Translations under genes and position numbers: made by a program | The notes under the pieces: generated by a model | Told to the model about the DNA's origin: nothing | Databases searched by the model: none | What the model saw: the letters and a program-made list of their open reading frames with translations, nothing else | Source of the DNA: Catellatospora coxensis | GTDB lineage: Bacteria; Actinomycetota; Actinomycetes; Mycobacteriales; Micromonosporaceae | Assembly: GCF_016862635.1 (NCBI RefSeq) | Contig: NZ_BONI01000076.1 | Coordinates: forward strand, 1 to 45,943 | Direction: 5' to 3' | Length of the DNA stretch: 45,943 nt | In this document: piece by piece, positions 17,628-25,332 of the stretch | Numbering within the stretch: position 1 is the first letter of the stretch | How the letters are laid out: every line of letters starts with the position of its first letter

Positions 17628-18310
17628 GCTGCCGCCTTAGCGTCGGCCAGGTGCTTGAGCACCGACGAGAAGAATCCGAGGCCGTCCAGGGACGGGCCGG
17701 TCAGCGCCTCGACCGCGTGCTCCGGGTGGGGCATGATGCCCAGCACGTTGCCGGCCTCGTTGCGGATCGCCGCGATGTCGCGGGTCGAGCCGTTCGGGTT
17801 GCCGCGGATGTAACGCGCGACGATCTGGCCGTTGGCCTCCAGCTCGTCCAGCGTGCGCCGGTCGGCGACGTAGCAGCCCTCGCCGTTCTTCACCGGGACC
17901 AGGATCTCCTGCCCCTCGGTGAAGTGGTTGGTCCACGCCGTCGAGGAGTTCTCCATGCGCAGCCACTGGTCGCGGTTGCGGAAGTGCAGGTGCTGGTTGC
18001 GGGTCAGGGCGCCGGGCAGCAGGTGGGCCTCGCAGAGGATCTGGAAGCCGTTGCAGATGCCCATGACCGGCATGCCACCGCGGGCGGCGTCGGCGATCGT
18101 CTCCATCACCGGCGCGAACCGGGCGATCGCGCCGCAGCGCAGGTAGTCACCGTAGGAGAAGCCGCCCGGGAGCACCACGGCGTCGACGCCGTGCAGGTCC
18201 GGGTCGGCGTGCCAGAGCCGTACGACCTCGGCTCCGGAGATGCGCGCGGCACGGGCCGCGTCCCCGTCGTCCAGCGAACCGGGGAAGGTCACCACACCGA
18301 TCTTGCTCAT
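17624..18310 (-). CDS. purQ: Phosphoribosylformylglycinamidine synthase subunit PurQ
   Basis: A 228-residue class I glutamine amidotransferase that supplies ammonia to PurL. The nucleophile is C86 in [12 protein letters not shown], and the catalytic His/Glu pair lies in [10 protein letters not shown] near the C-terminus. The oxyanion region [17 protein letters not shown] is intact. The ATG overlaps the purS stop (ATGA), and its own stop overlaps the purL start. Confidence 0.97.
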
Positions 18311-18549
18311 GCTGCTTCGACTACCCGGATCTCGTAGTCCTCGATGACCGGGTTGGCGAGGAGCTTGTCCGCGATCTCGCGGGCCCTCTCCAGGTCGGCA
18401 TCTCCAGCGAAATCGATCTCCACACGACGACCGATACGCACTGAGGCGACGTCATTGACGCCCAGGCGGGGCAGCGCGTTCGCGACGGCCTGCCCCTGCG
18501 GGTCGAGGATCTCGGGCTTAAGCATGACGTCAACCACGACGCGAGCCAC
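18307..18549 (-). CDS. purS: Phosphoribosylformylglycinamidine synthase subunit PurS
   Basis: An 80-residue structural subunit that bridges PurQ and Pur[42 protein letters not shown] and [16 protein letters not shown] are standard PurS sequences. The GTG at 18547-18549 has AGGAG about 8 bases upstream. First gene of purSQL; its promoter must lie in the 119-bp gap 18550-18668, where I see no clear operator. Confidence 0.96.
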   Translation of the reverse strand: MARVVVDVMLKPEILDPQGQAVANALPRLGVNDVASVRIGRRVEIDFAGDADLERAREIADKLLANPVIEDYEIRVVEAA

Positions 18550-18668
18550 GGGGAAACTCCTGACTTTTTTCTATGTCTGCCTGTCCGCCACGGGCATGCA
18601 CAGATTACCGGTCGGCTGATTCGCCCCTTGTTCAGGGGAGCGCCAAAACCCCCAGGAGTTCACTGCTT

Positions 18669-19271
18669 TCACAGAGCTGAGAGCAAGGTCACGACCGCGA
18701 GGACGGTACAGACCCCGGCTCCGACGTAACGGATGACTGCCAGTCTCACCCGTTTCAACAGCCAGCGCCCGAGGAGCACGGCGAGTCCGGAAACCGTCGC
18801 CAGACCGAGCCAACCGCCCAGAAACGTCGGCAACATCGGCCGTCCACTGGCCACCAGGCCCGCCAGCAGCAGCTGGGACAGATCGCCCCACTCGGCCGTG
18901 AACAGCACCGCGAAACTCGCCGCCGCGGCCCGCCAGCCCTGCTTCGGCTCGACCGCCTTGGCCTCGAACTCGGCCTCCTGCTCCTTCTCCTCCGCATCGG
19001 CCTTCTTCGCACCCCGGGCCAGGACGACCGCCCCGGTCGCGAACAGCAGCGCGGCCACCAGCTGCACCGGCCGGGTCGGAAGCTTCGTGAGCAGCGCGCC
19101 GAAGGCCACCGCGATCACGCACTGCACGCCGAACGCCGCCACCACGCCGAGCCAGGTGGGCAGCGGGCGGTAGCGGGTGCTGAGCACGAGTGTCGCCACG
19201 AACGTCTTGTCCGGCAGCTCCACCGGCACGATCGCGACGTAGGCGACCAGCAGGGCGGTGAGAAACTCCAC
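18669..19271 (-). CDS. TMEM165/GDT1 family (UPF0016) cation transporter
   Basis: A 200-residue integral membrane protein with six predicted helices in two homologous halves. Each half carries the family ExGDxx signature: ELPDKT at about residues 18-23, with Pro in place of Gly, and EWGDLS in the second half. A charged cytoplasmic loop (AEEKEQEAEFEAKAVEP) separates the halves. Relatives export Mn2+ or exchange Ca2+/Mn2+ for protons. It lies between purB and purS without an obvious functional link. I saw no yybP-ykoY-like manganese riboswitch in its leader. Confidence 0.85.
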   Translation of the reverse strand: MEFLTALLVAYVAIVPVELPDKTFVATLVLSTRYRPLPTWLGVVAAFGVQCVIAVAFGALLTKLPTRPVQLVAALLFATGAVVLARGAKKADAEEKEQEAEFEAKAVEPKQGWRAAAASFAVLFTAEWGDLSQLLLAGLVASGRPMLPTFLGGWLGLATVSGLAVLLGRWLLKRVRLAVIRYVGAGVCTVLAVVTLLSAL

Positions 19272-19389
19272 GGGCCGATCCTCCCAGGCCCGGCACCTGT
19301 CGCAGGTCCGGACGGCCGGCCGCGGCGCGATCGCGTCGCCGGACGAGGCCGCCGAATAACCGTGCAGGTCACCGCCGGTCTGGTGTTAA

Positions 19390-19433
19390 GAAGGGCACCT
19401 TCTACAACGCGGAGCGTTAAGAAGGTGCCCTTC
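19390..19433. repeat. Nested palindrome after purB
   Basis: Perfect 14-bp arms GAAGGGCACCTTCT (19390-19403) and AGAAGGTGCCCTTC (19420-19433) enclose a loop that itself pairs, AACGC with GCGTT. Each arm is also partly self-palindromic. Its position just past the purB stop supports a terminator role; the TTAAGAAGG-type core resembles interspersed repeats I recall from Micromonosporaceae. Confidence 0.65.
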
Positions 19434-19443
19434 CTTTGTCTCG

Positions 19444-20877
19444 TCAGAGGATGGCGGCGGGGGTGTAGGCGGCGGCCGCGGGGTGCTGGGCGGCGATCTT
19501 CTCGACCTGGGCGACGATGGCGGCCACCTGGGCCGAGGCGGCGCCGACGAAGGCGGAGCGGTCCGCGACCAGGGCGTCGATCTCGGCGCGGGACAGGCCC
19601 AGGCGGGTGTCGGCGGCGAGGCGGTCGAAGAGGTCGTTGTCGGCCTGGCCCCGCTCGCGCATGGCCAGCGCCACCCCGACCGCGTGCTCCTTGATCGCCT
19701 CGTGCGCGGTCTCCCGGCCGACGCCCTTCTTCACCGCGCCGACCAGCACCTTCGTGGTGGCCAGGAAGGGCAGGTAGCGGTCCAGCTCGCGGTTGATGAC
19801 AGCCGGGTACGCGCCGAACTCGTCGAGCACCGTCAGGAACGTCTGGAACAGGCCGTCCAGGGCGAAGAAGGCGTCCGGCAGGGCCACCCGGCGCACCACC
19901 GAGCAGGACACGTCGCCCTCGTTCCACTGGTCGCCGGCCAGCTCCCCGGCCATGCTCGCGTACCCGCGCACGATCACGGCCAGGCCGTTGACCCGCTCGC
20001 TGGAGCGCGTGTTCATCTTGTGCGGCATCGCCGACGAGCCGACCTGGCCCGGCTTGAAGCCCTCGGTGGCCAGCTCCTGGCCGACCATCAGCCGGATCGT
20101 GGTCGCCAGGCTCGACGGCGCGGACGCCGCCTGGGCCAGCGCGGTGAGCACGTCGAAGTCCAGCGAGCGCGGGTACACCTGGCCCACGCTGTCGAGCACC
20201 CGCTGGAAGCCGAGATGCCCGGCGACGCGGCGCTCCAGCTCGGCGACCTTCGCGGCGTCGCCGTCGAACAGGTCGAGCTGGTCGGCCGAGGTGCCGACCG
20301 GTCCCTTGATGCCGCGCAGGGGGTAGCGGGCGATCAGCTCGTCGAGGCGCTCGTACGCGATGAGCATCTCCTGCGCCGCGCTCGCGAAGCGCTTGCCCAG
20401 CGTGGTGGCCTGCGCCGGGACGTTGTGCGAGCGGCCCGCCATGATCAGGTTGTCGTACTCGGCGGCGCGGGCGGCCATCCGGGTCAGCGCGGCGACGATC
20501 CGGTCCCGGATCAGCAGCAGCGAGTCGCGGATCTGCAGCTGCTCGACGTTCTCGGTGAGGTCGCGCGAGGTCATGCCCTTGTGGATCTGCTCGTGCCCGG
20601 CCAGCGCGCTGAACTCCTCGATACGCGCCTTCACGTCGTGCCGGGTCACCCGCTCGCGCTGCGCGATCGAGTCCAGGTCGACGGTGTCCAGCACCCTCTC
20701 GTACGCCTCGATGACGCCGTCCGGGAGCGCGATGCCCAGATCACGCTGCGCGCGGAGCACCGCGAGCCAGAGCCGCCGCTCGGCGCGGACCTTCTCCTCT
20801 GGCGACCACAGTGTCACCAGTTCGGCGGAGGCATACCGGGTGGCCAGGACATTCGGAACGTGCGGGCGCTTTGTCAC
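19444..20877 (-). CDS. purB: Adenylosuccinate lyase
   Basis: A 477-residue enzyme of the fumarase/aspartase superfamily. It cleaves SAICAR to AICAR and adenylosuccinate to AMP. Visible are [26 protein letters not shown], the substrate His region [40 protein letters not shown] and the mobile signature loop [20 protein letters not shown]. The GTG at 20875-20877 was chosen because GAGG precedes it and the protein then begins TKRPHVPNV like relatives; the ATG at 20886 adds three residues. It is divergent from vapBC. Confidence 0.95.
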   Translation of the reverse strand: MTKRPHVPNVLATRYASAELVTLWSPEEKVRAERRLWLAVLRAQRDLGIALPDGVIEAYERVLDTVDLDSIAQRERVTRHDVKARIEEFSALAGHEQIHKGMTSRDLTENVEQLQIRDSLLLIRDRIVAALTRMAARAAEYDNLIMAGRSHNVPAQATTLGKRFASAAQEMLIAYERLDELIARYPLRGIKGPVGTSADQLDLFDGDAAKVAELERRVAGHLGFQRVLDSVGQVYPRSLDFDVLTALAQAASAPSSLATTIRLMVGQELATEGFKPGQVGSSAMPHKMNTRSSERVNGLAVIVRGYASMAGELAGDQWNEGDVSCSVVRRVALPDAFFALDGLFQTFLTVLDEFGAYPAVINRELDRYLPFLATTKVLVGAVKKGVGRETAHEAIKEHAVGVALAMRERGQADNDLFDRLAADTRLGLSRAEIDALVADRSAFVGAASAQVAAIVAQVEKIAAQHPAAAAYTPAAIL

Positions 20878-20927
20878 GTGCCTCATTCTCGCACGCAGCG
20901 ATCGCCGTCCCTGGCGAGGCCGCATGG

Positions 20928-20965
20928 CCGCGTATATACTCGGGAGCCAAAGCGTATATACGCGG
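20928..20965. promoter_or_regulatory. vapBC operator/promoter
   Basis: Perfect 12-bp inverted arms, CCGCGTATATAC (20928-20939) and GTATATACGCGG (20954-20965), lie 17 bases before the vapB ATG. The AT-rich TATATA cores can act as -10 elements, so a VapB/VapC complex bound here would repress its own operon. It also lies in the purB upstream region. Confidence 0.75.
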
Positions 20966-20981
20966 ATGCGAGGGGGAGCCG

Positions 20982-21197
20982 ATGGCGAAGATGCTGATCG
21001 ACATCGACGAGGAACTGCTCGCCGAGGCGGCAGAGGTCTTCGGCACGAAGACCAAGAAGGACACCGTCAACACCGCTCTGCGTGAGAGCGCGGCCGAGCG
21101 CCGACGCGCAGAGGCACTCGCCAAGCTGCGGGAATTCGGCGACGAGGGATACTTCGACGAACTTCTCGATAAGAAGAACTATCGTCCTCAGCCGTGA
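20982..21197 (+). CDS. VapB-type antitoxin
   Basis: A 71-residue protein: [21 protein letters not shown] then [21 protein letters not shown], a ribbon-helix-helix DNA-binding pattern, followed by an acidic/aromatic tail ([20 protein letters not shown]) that would wrap the toxin. GAGGGGGA lies 5-12 bases before the ATG. It overlaps the toxin start by GTGA, and the inverted repeat at 20928-20965 is its likely operator. Confidence 0.9.
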   Translation: MAKMLIDIDEELLAEAAEVFGTKTKKDTVNTALRESAAERRRAEALAKLREFGDEGYFDELLDKKNYRPQP

Positions 21198-21616
21198 CGG
21201 TCACCCATCTGGTCGATACCAGCGCGCTGGCGCGCCTCCTCCGTTCGAACAGCGCGAGCCTCGGCTGGGACAAGCAGATCCGGCAAGGGCTCGTCGGCGT
21301 GTGCGCACTGACCGAGCTGGAGTTCCTTCACTCCGCTCGATCAGCGGACAACCGGAAGGTGCTGCTGGAGGCGCTGCGCGTGTCTTATCCCTGGGTGGCA
21401 GTCCCGGACGGGGTCTATCGGCGGGCCGCAGAAGTGCAGGATCAGCTCACGCAAAGGGGTCAGCATCGCGGTGCCGGGCCGATCGATCTGCTGGTGGCGG
21501 CGGCCGCCGAGCTGAGCGGGCTGACCGTGCTGCACTACGACGGGGACTTCGACGTGATCAAGCGAGCCACCGGGCAGCCTGCCCAGTGGCTCGCTCCGCC
21601 CGGCACCATCCGCTGA
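21194..21616 (+). CDS. VapC-type PIN-domain ribonuclease toxin
   Basis: A 140-residue PIN-domain protein. The acidic active site is visible: D8 in [11 protein letters not shown]41 (or E43) in [11 protein letters not shown]98 in [11 protein letters not shown] and the D116/D118/D120 cluster in [10 protein letters not shown]. Such toxins cut tRNA or rRNA when the antitoxin is degraded. The GTG start overlaps the vapB stop (GTGA). Confidence 0.92.
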   Translation: MTVTHLVDTSALARLLRSNSASLGWDKQIRQGLVGVCALTELEFLHSARSADNRKVLLEALRVSYPWVAVPDGVYRRAAEVQDQLTQRGQHRGAGPIDLLVAAAAELSGLTVLHYDGDFDVIKRATGQPAQWLAPPGTIR

Positions 21617-22348
21617 TCAGGCGATGACCTTCGCGGCCACGGCCTGCGCGATGGCCTGGAGCTGGTCCGCCGTCAGCGGAGGCTCCGACTGCACCGGTCC
21701 GGTCGGGATCGGGTCGCCGTACAGGTTGCTCGCGTAGACCCGCAGCGTCCGGCCGTCCGCAAGCTGCACCGACGCCGTCGTCAAGACCTGCTCCAGGTCA
21801 CCGTCGATCGTCCGGCGCTCAGTCTCGACAGGCCGCCTGGACGGGCCGACGCCGATGGGTGCGACCTGCAGATGCAGGTGGCCCAGGCGCTGCCCCACGG
21901 ACAGGTCGCCGCCGCCGGAGAAGAGGGTCTGCGCGATGTCCCCGGTCTCGCCCTTGGCCTTGAACCGTACGAGCACCCCGCCGTCCGCCATCCAGACCCG
22001 GTCCGGGACGACCGCCAGCACCGCCTTGTCGAACTCTTCGGCGAGCCGCTGGGCGGTGGCCGCGGCCTCCTCCGGCGTGCCGTAGACCAGCCGGAACCCT
22101 GTCACCGGCGCAGGGTCGGCAGTTCCGGGCGCGGCGGTGACGGGCACCGCCACCACCGTCTGGCCACCGGTCCAGGCTCCCGAGCCGAGCGCCACGGCAC
22201 CCGCCGCCAGCAGGGCGAGAGCACCCGTCGAGACGCCAGCAAGCCGGCGCGCGGCCGCCCCGCGCCGCTCCCGGCGGATGATCCGGTCGACGTCCACGCC
22301 AGGTGCGGGGACCTCACCGATGACGTCGTCGAACAGCTGCTGTGTCAT
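21617..22348 (-). CDS. Membrane partner protein of the second SigE-family sigma factor
   Basis: A 243-residue protein. A short cytoplasmic part contains VDVDRIIRRERRGAAARRLAG; one membrane helix (about 40-62, STGALALLAAGAVALGSGAW) and an extracytoplasmic domain with an Ala/Glu-rich helix and beta strands (VWMADGGVLVRFKAKG) follow. The ATG at 22346-22348 overlaps the sigma stop (ATGA). No zinc anti-sigma motif is visible; a role in sensing or inhibiting the sigma factor is inferred from position and topology. Confidence 0.65.
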   Translation of the reverse strand: MTQQLFDDVIGEVPAPGVDVDRIIRRERRGAAARRLAGVSTGALALLAAGAVALGSGAWTGGQTVVAVPVTAAPGTADPAPVTGFRLVYGTPEEAAATAQRLAEEFDKAVLAVVPDRVWMADGGVLVRFKAKGETGDIAQTLFSGGGDLSVGQRLGHLHLQVAPIGVGPSRRPVETERRTIDGDLEQVLTTASVQLADGRTLRVYASNLYGDPIPTGPVQSEPPLTADQLQAIAQAVAAKVIA

Positions 22349-22842
22349 GACATGCCTCCCATCGGGACGGCCTGACGCCGCAGCGTCTCCAGGCCTCGTG
22401 CGGACTGGCTCTTCACGGTGCCGACCGAGATGCCCAGCACCTCGGCGGTCTGCTCGACCGAGTAGTCGAGGTAGTAACGCAGCACGACCACGGCGCGCTG
22501 GCCCGGCCCGAGCGAGCCCAGCAGCGCGTTCAGGCTGTCGCGGTCCAGAAAGCCGTGCGGTTCGTGCATCGCCCGTTCCGGCAGCTCGGCCGTGACCCGC
22601 TCCCGCCGCCACGGGCGGGCGGTCTCGTCCAGCCAGGCCCGGGTCAGCACCCGATGCGCGTACGCGTCGGGATTGTCGGCGGCCCGGACCTTGCGCCAGT
22701 GCCGGTAGAGCTTGCCGACGGTGACCGACACCAGGTCGTCCGCCGTATGCCAGTCCCGGCTGAGCAGGTACGCGGTGCGCCGCCAGCGGTCCATCCGCTC
22801 CGCGACGAACACCCGGAACCGTTCCTCTTCGGACTTCGTCAT
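22345..22842 (-). CDS. SigE-family ECF RNA polymerase sigma factor
   Basis: A 165-residue sigma factor: region 2 (FRVFVAERMDRWRRTAYLLS, WHTADDLVSVTVGKLYRHW) and region 4 (LLGSLGPGQRAVVVLRYYLD, VEQTAEVLGISVGTVKSQSA). It is of the same actinobacterial class as the gene at 14453 but not a recent duplicate. GGTGGAGGTGAGGG precedes the ATG. It forms an operon with the membrane protein downstream. Confidence 0.9.
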   Translation of the reverse strand: MTKSEEERFRVFVAERMDRWRRTAYLLSRDWHTADDLVSVTVGKLYRHWRKVRAADNPDAYAHRVLTRAWLDETARPWRRERVTAELPERAMHEPHGFLDRDSLNALLGSLGPGQRAVVVLRYYLDYSVEQTAEVLGISVGTVKSQSARGLETLRRQAVPMGGMS

Positions 22843-22953
22843 CCCTCACCTCCACCCGCCCGACCGGCCCCGTGCGGTGCGAGGTTGCACCTCGGTCGGG
22901 ATTCCAGGCGATCAGCTGTCGCAATCGCGACCACCTGCCGCACAGATCCCGAC

Positions 22954-22959
22954 CAGGCT
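22954..22959 (+). promoter_or_regulatory. Possible leaderless -10 box
   Basis: CAGGCT lies at -12 to -7 from the ATG at 22966, the same hexamer and spacing as before the transketolase gene at 12012. No ribosome site is present. Confidence 0.4.
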
Positions 22960-22965
22960 GCTGCC

Positions 22966-23904
22966 ATGGAGGAATTGGAGTGGACGCTGTTCGCCCAGAG
23001 CAACGTGCTCACCTGGGCGCAGGCGAGTGCGCTGCTGACACCGGGCAAGGTACGGCATCGGGTGCGATCGGGGCGCTGGACGACAGTCTGCCGAGGCGTC
23101 CTGGTCGCTGGAACCGGGCCGTACACCGTCGACCAGCAGCGCTGGATCGCCGTGCTGGCAGCGGGACCGGGCGCACGGCTCGCCGGGCTTGCCGCGGCGC
23201 AAGCAGGCGGACTGCGAGGACGGTTCCGTGATGACCGCATCGACGTGACGGTTCCCGCTGGGCGACACCCAGAAGGGCTCTACCGACGACTACCCCTCGA
23301 CATGCCCGCGGTGCGGGTGCGCCGCCCCGCCCACCTGCCGGAGCAGGACTGCCAGCTGGCCCGGCCGCCGCGCACCGCCATGGCCCGATCGGTCGTCGAC
23401 GCGGCCTCCTGGGCGCGCTTTCCCGACATCGCGCAGTCGATCGTCGCCGCAGCATGCCAGCAGCGTCTGGTGACACCCGATGAGGTGCTCGAAGTGCTCG
23501 GGCGGGTGCCGCGCGCGCCACGGCGGGCATTGATCGGTGCGACCGCGCGAGACGCGGCGGGCGGCGCGGGCGCACTGTCTGAGATCGACTTCATACGGCT
23601 GTGCCGACGGTATCGGCTGCCGATGCCCGATTTGCAGGACCGGCGCGTGGATGCGAGCGGGAGAGTGCGTTACCGCGACGCCTACTGGCGCGCATATCGT
23701 CTGCATGTCGAAGTCGACGGCGCGCATCACATGGAGGCGGCCCACTGGGAGGCCGACATGCGACGGCAGAACGACATCTGGACCAGCGGTGACCGCATCC
23801 TTCGCTTCTCCGCCCACCAGGTCCGCACCCGCCCCGCCGAGATCGCCGCCGCCCTTCGTACCGCTCTCACCGCCGCCGGCTGGCCCGAGAGCCGCAAATC
23901 TTGA
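22966..23904 (+). CDS. DUF559/Vsr-like endonuclease-fold protein with AbiEi-like N-terminus
   Basis: A 312-residue protein. The N-terminal helix-turn-helix/wing region (NVLTWAQASALLTPGKVRHR, GRWTTVCRGVLVAG) resembles AbiEi-type antitoxin domains. The C-terminal part (RYRDAYWRAYRLHVEVDGAHH ... RFSAHQVRTRP) resembles the Vsr-like DUF559 endonuclease fold, with its V-E-V-D-G strand and downstream Arg/His. Many copies occur in actinomycete genomes with no proven role. The ATG at 22966 starts MEELEWTLF; longer starts run back through the sigma gene on the other strand and are rejected. Confidence 0.75.
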   Translation: MEELEWTLFAQSNVLTWAQASALLTPGKVRHRVRSGRWTTVCRGVLVAGTGPYTVDQQRWIAVLAAGPGARLAGLAAAQAGGLRGRFRDDRIDVTVPAGRHPEGLYRRLPLDMPAVRVRRPAHLPEQDCQLARPPRTAMARSVVDAASWARFPDIAQSIVAAACQQRLVTPDEVLEVLGRVPRAPRRALIGATARDAAGGAGALSEIDFIRLCRRYRLPMPDLQDRRVDASGRVRYRDAYWRAYRLHVEVDGAHHMEAAHWEADMRRQNDIWTSGDRILRFSAHQVRTRPAEIAAALRTALTAAGWPESRKS

Positions 23905-23943
23905 CGCTTTGTCGCAGCCATAACAACGACAACCAGTCAAGAT
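23898..23943. terminator. Inverted repeat overlapping the end of the DUF559 gene
   Basis: ATCTTGAC (23898-23905) pairs with GTCAAGAT (23936-23943), with an inner pair TTGTCG/CGACAA. It begins inside the last codons of the gene. Confidence 0.5.
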
Positions 23944-23969
23944 CGCAGGACAACCACTGCGTGGGTGTG

Positions 23970-24017
23970 GATGTTGGCGGTTTGTGGCCGCTATGGCGGC
24001 CACAAACCGCCAACATC
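23970..24017. terminator. Perfect 22-bp bidirectional hairpin
   Basis: The left arm (23970-23991; starts GATGTTGGCGG) and right arm (23996-24017) are perfectly complementary with a 4-base loop TATG. It lies between convergent stops at 23904 and 24024, six bases from the thiolase stop. Confidence 0.85.
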
Positions 24018-24023
24018 TGTGGG

Positions 24024-25286
24024 TCAGCGTTCGAGGACGGCTACGACGCCCTGGCCGCCGGCGGCGCAGATGGAGATGAGGGCGCGGCCGCGGCCCTTCT
24101 GGGCGAGGAGTTTGGCGGCGGTGGCGACGATGCGGCCGCCGGTGGCGGCGAAGGGGTGGCCGGCGGCGAGCGAGGAGCCGTTGACGTTCAGCTTCGAGCG
24201 GTCGATCGAGCCCAGGCCGTTGGACTCCCAGGCGGCCAGCGTCGCCAGCACCTGCGAGGCGAACGCCTCGTGGATCTCGTAGAAGTCGAAGTCCTGGAGC
24301 TTCAGGTCGAGGCGGGACAGCAGCTGCGGCACCGCGTACACGGGGGCCATGAGCAGGCCCTCGGGCTCGGGGTCGCCGTGCACGAAGTCGACGGCGGCGG
24401 TCTGCGCGGTGACGAAGTGCGCCAGCACGGGCAGCTTGCGTTCGGCGGCCCACTCGTCGGTGCCGAGCAGCACGACGGCGGCCCCGTCGGTGAGCGGGGT
24501 GGAGTTGCCCGCGGTCATGGTGGGGTTCTTGCCGCGCAGGCCGTAGACGGGCTTGAGCGCGCCGAGCTTCTCCAGGGAGGTGTCCGGGCGCAGGTTCTGG
24601 TCGCGGGTGAGGCCGAGGTACGGCGTGACCAGGTCGTCGAAGAAGCCGGCGTCGTACGCGGCGGCGAGCTTGCGGTGCGAGTCGAGGGCGAGTTCGTCCT
24701 GGTCGGCGCGGCTGACGCCCCAGCGCTCGGCGGTGATCGCGGCGTGCTCGCCCATGGACAGGCCGGTGCGCGGCTCGGCGTTGCGGGGCAGCTCGGGCTT
24801 GAACGGCTGCAGCGGGCGCAGCGCCATCGCGGCCTTGACGCGCTCGCCGGTGGTCCTGGCGTTGTTGAGGCGCAGCAGGATGCGGCGGAACTGCTCGTTG
24901 AGGGCGAGCGGCGCGTCGGAGGTGGTGTCGACGCCGCCGCCGATGCCGGACTCCAGCTGGCCGAGCGCGATCTTGTTGGCGATGTAGTTGATCGCCTGGA
25001 GGCCGGTGCCGCAGGCCTGCTGCAGGTCGACGGCGGCGGTGGCCGGGTCGAGCCCGGTGCCGAGCACGGCTTCGCGGGTGAGGTTGAAGTCGCGGGAGTG
25101 TTTGAGCACCGCGCCCGCGGCCACCTCGCCGAGGCGCTGCCCGGCCAGGCCGTGCCGGGCGATGAGGCCGTCCAGGGCGGCGGTGAGCATGTCCTGGTTG
25201 GAGGCTCGGGCGTAGCGGCTGTTGGAGCGGGCGAACGGGATGCGGTTGCCGCCGATGACGGCGACCTTGCGCACTCTGTCAGTCAC
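24024..25286 (-). CDS. Acetyl-CoA acetyltransferase / 3-ketoacyl-CoA thiolase
   Basis: A 420-residue thiolase. The nucleophilic C92 lies in DLQQACGTGLQA; the His of IHEAFA and the C-terminal GHPFAATG and CAAGGQG motifs complete the active site. The length and SLSMGEHA-like loop fit the FadI/acetyl-CoA acetyltransferase type in fatty-acid oxidation or ketone metabolism. The GTG at 25284-25286 has AGGAGG about 5 bases upstream. It is divergent from a FabG4-type reductase and a MaoC-type hydratase; together they could form or degrade 3-hydroxyacyl-CoA chains. Confidence 0.93.
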   Translation of the reverse strand: MTDRVRKVAVIGGNRIPFARSNSRYARASNQDMLTAALDGLIARHGLAGQRLGEVAAGAVLKHSRDFNLTREAVLGTGLDPATAAVDLQQACGTGLQAINYIANKIALGQLESGIGGGVDTTSDAPLALNEQFRRILLRLNNARTTGERVKAAMALRPLQPFKPELPRNAEPRTGLSMGEHAAITAERWGVSRADQDELALDSHRKLAAAYDAGFFDDLVTPYLGLTRDQNLRPDTSLEKLGALKPVYGLRGKNPTMTAGNSTPLTDGAAVVLLGTDEWAAERKLPVLAHFVTAQTAAVDFVHGDPEPEGLLMAPVYAVPQLLSRLDLKLQDFDFYEIHEAFASQVLATLAAWESNGLGSIDRSKLNVNGSSLAAGHPFAATGGRIVATAAKLLAQKGRGRALISICAAGGQGVVAVLER

Positions 25287-25303
25287 AACAGCCTCCTGGT
25301 GTC

Positions 25304-25327
25304 AGACCTTACTCGCGAGTAAGGTCT
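25304..25327. promoter_or_regulatory. 24-bp perfect palindromic operator
   Basis: AGACCTTACTCG followed immediately by its exact reverse complement. It lies in the 46-bp gap between the divergent thiolase and reductase starts and covers the probable ribosome site (AAGG) of the latter. Dyads of this size are typical of TetR-family repressors; no such regulator gene is in the window. Confidence 0.85.
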
Positions 25328-25332
25328 ACCGC

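Noticed and set aside
19272..19389. Possible yybP-ykoY manganese riboswitch before the TMEM165/GDT1 gene
   Set aside because: I could not find the conserved loops or a plausible paired architecture in this short stretch.
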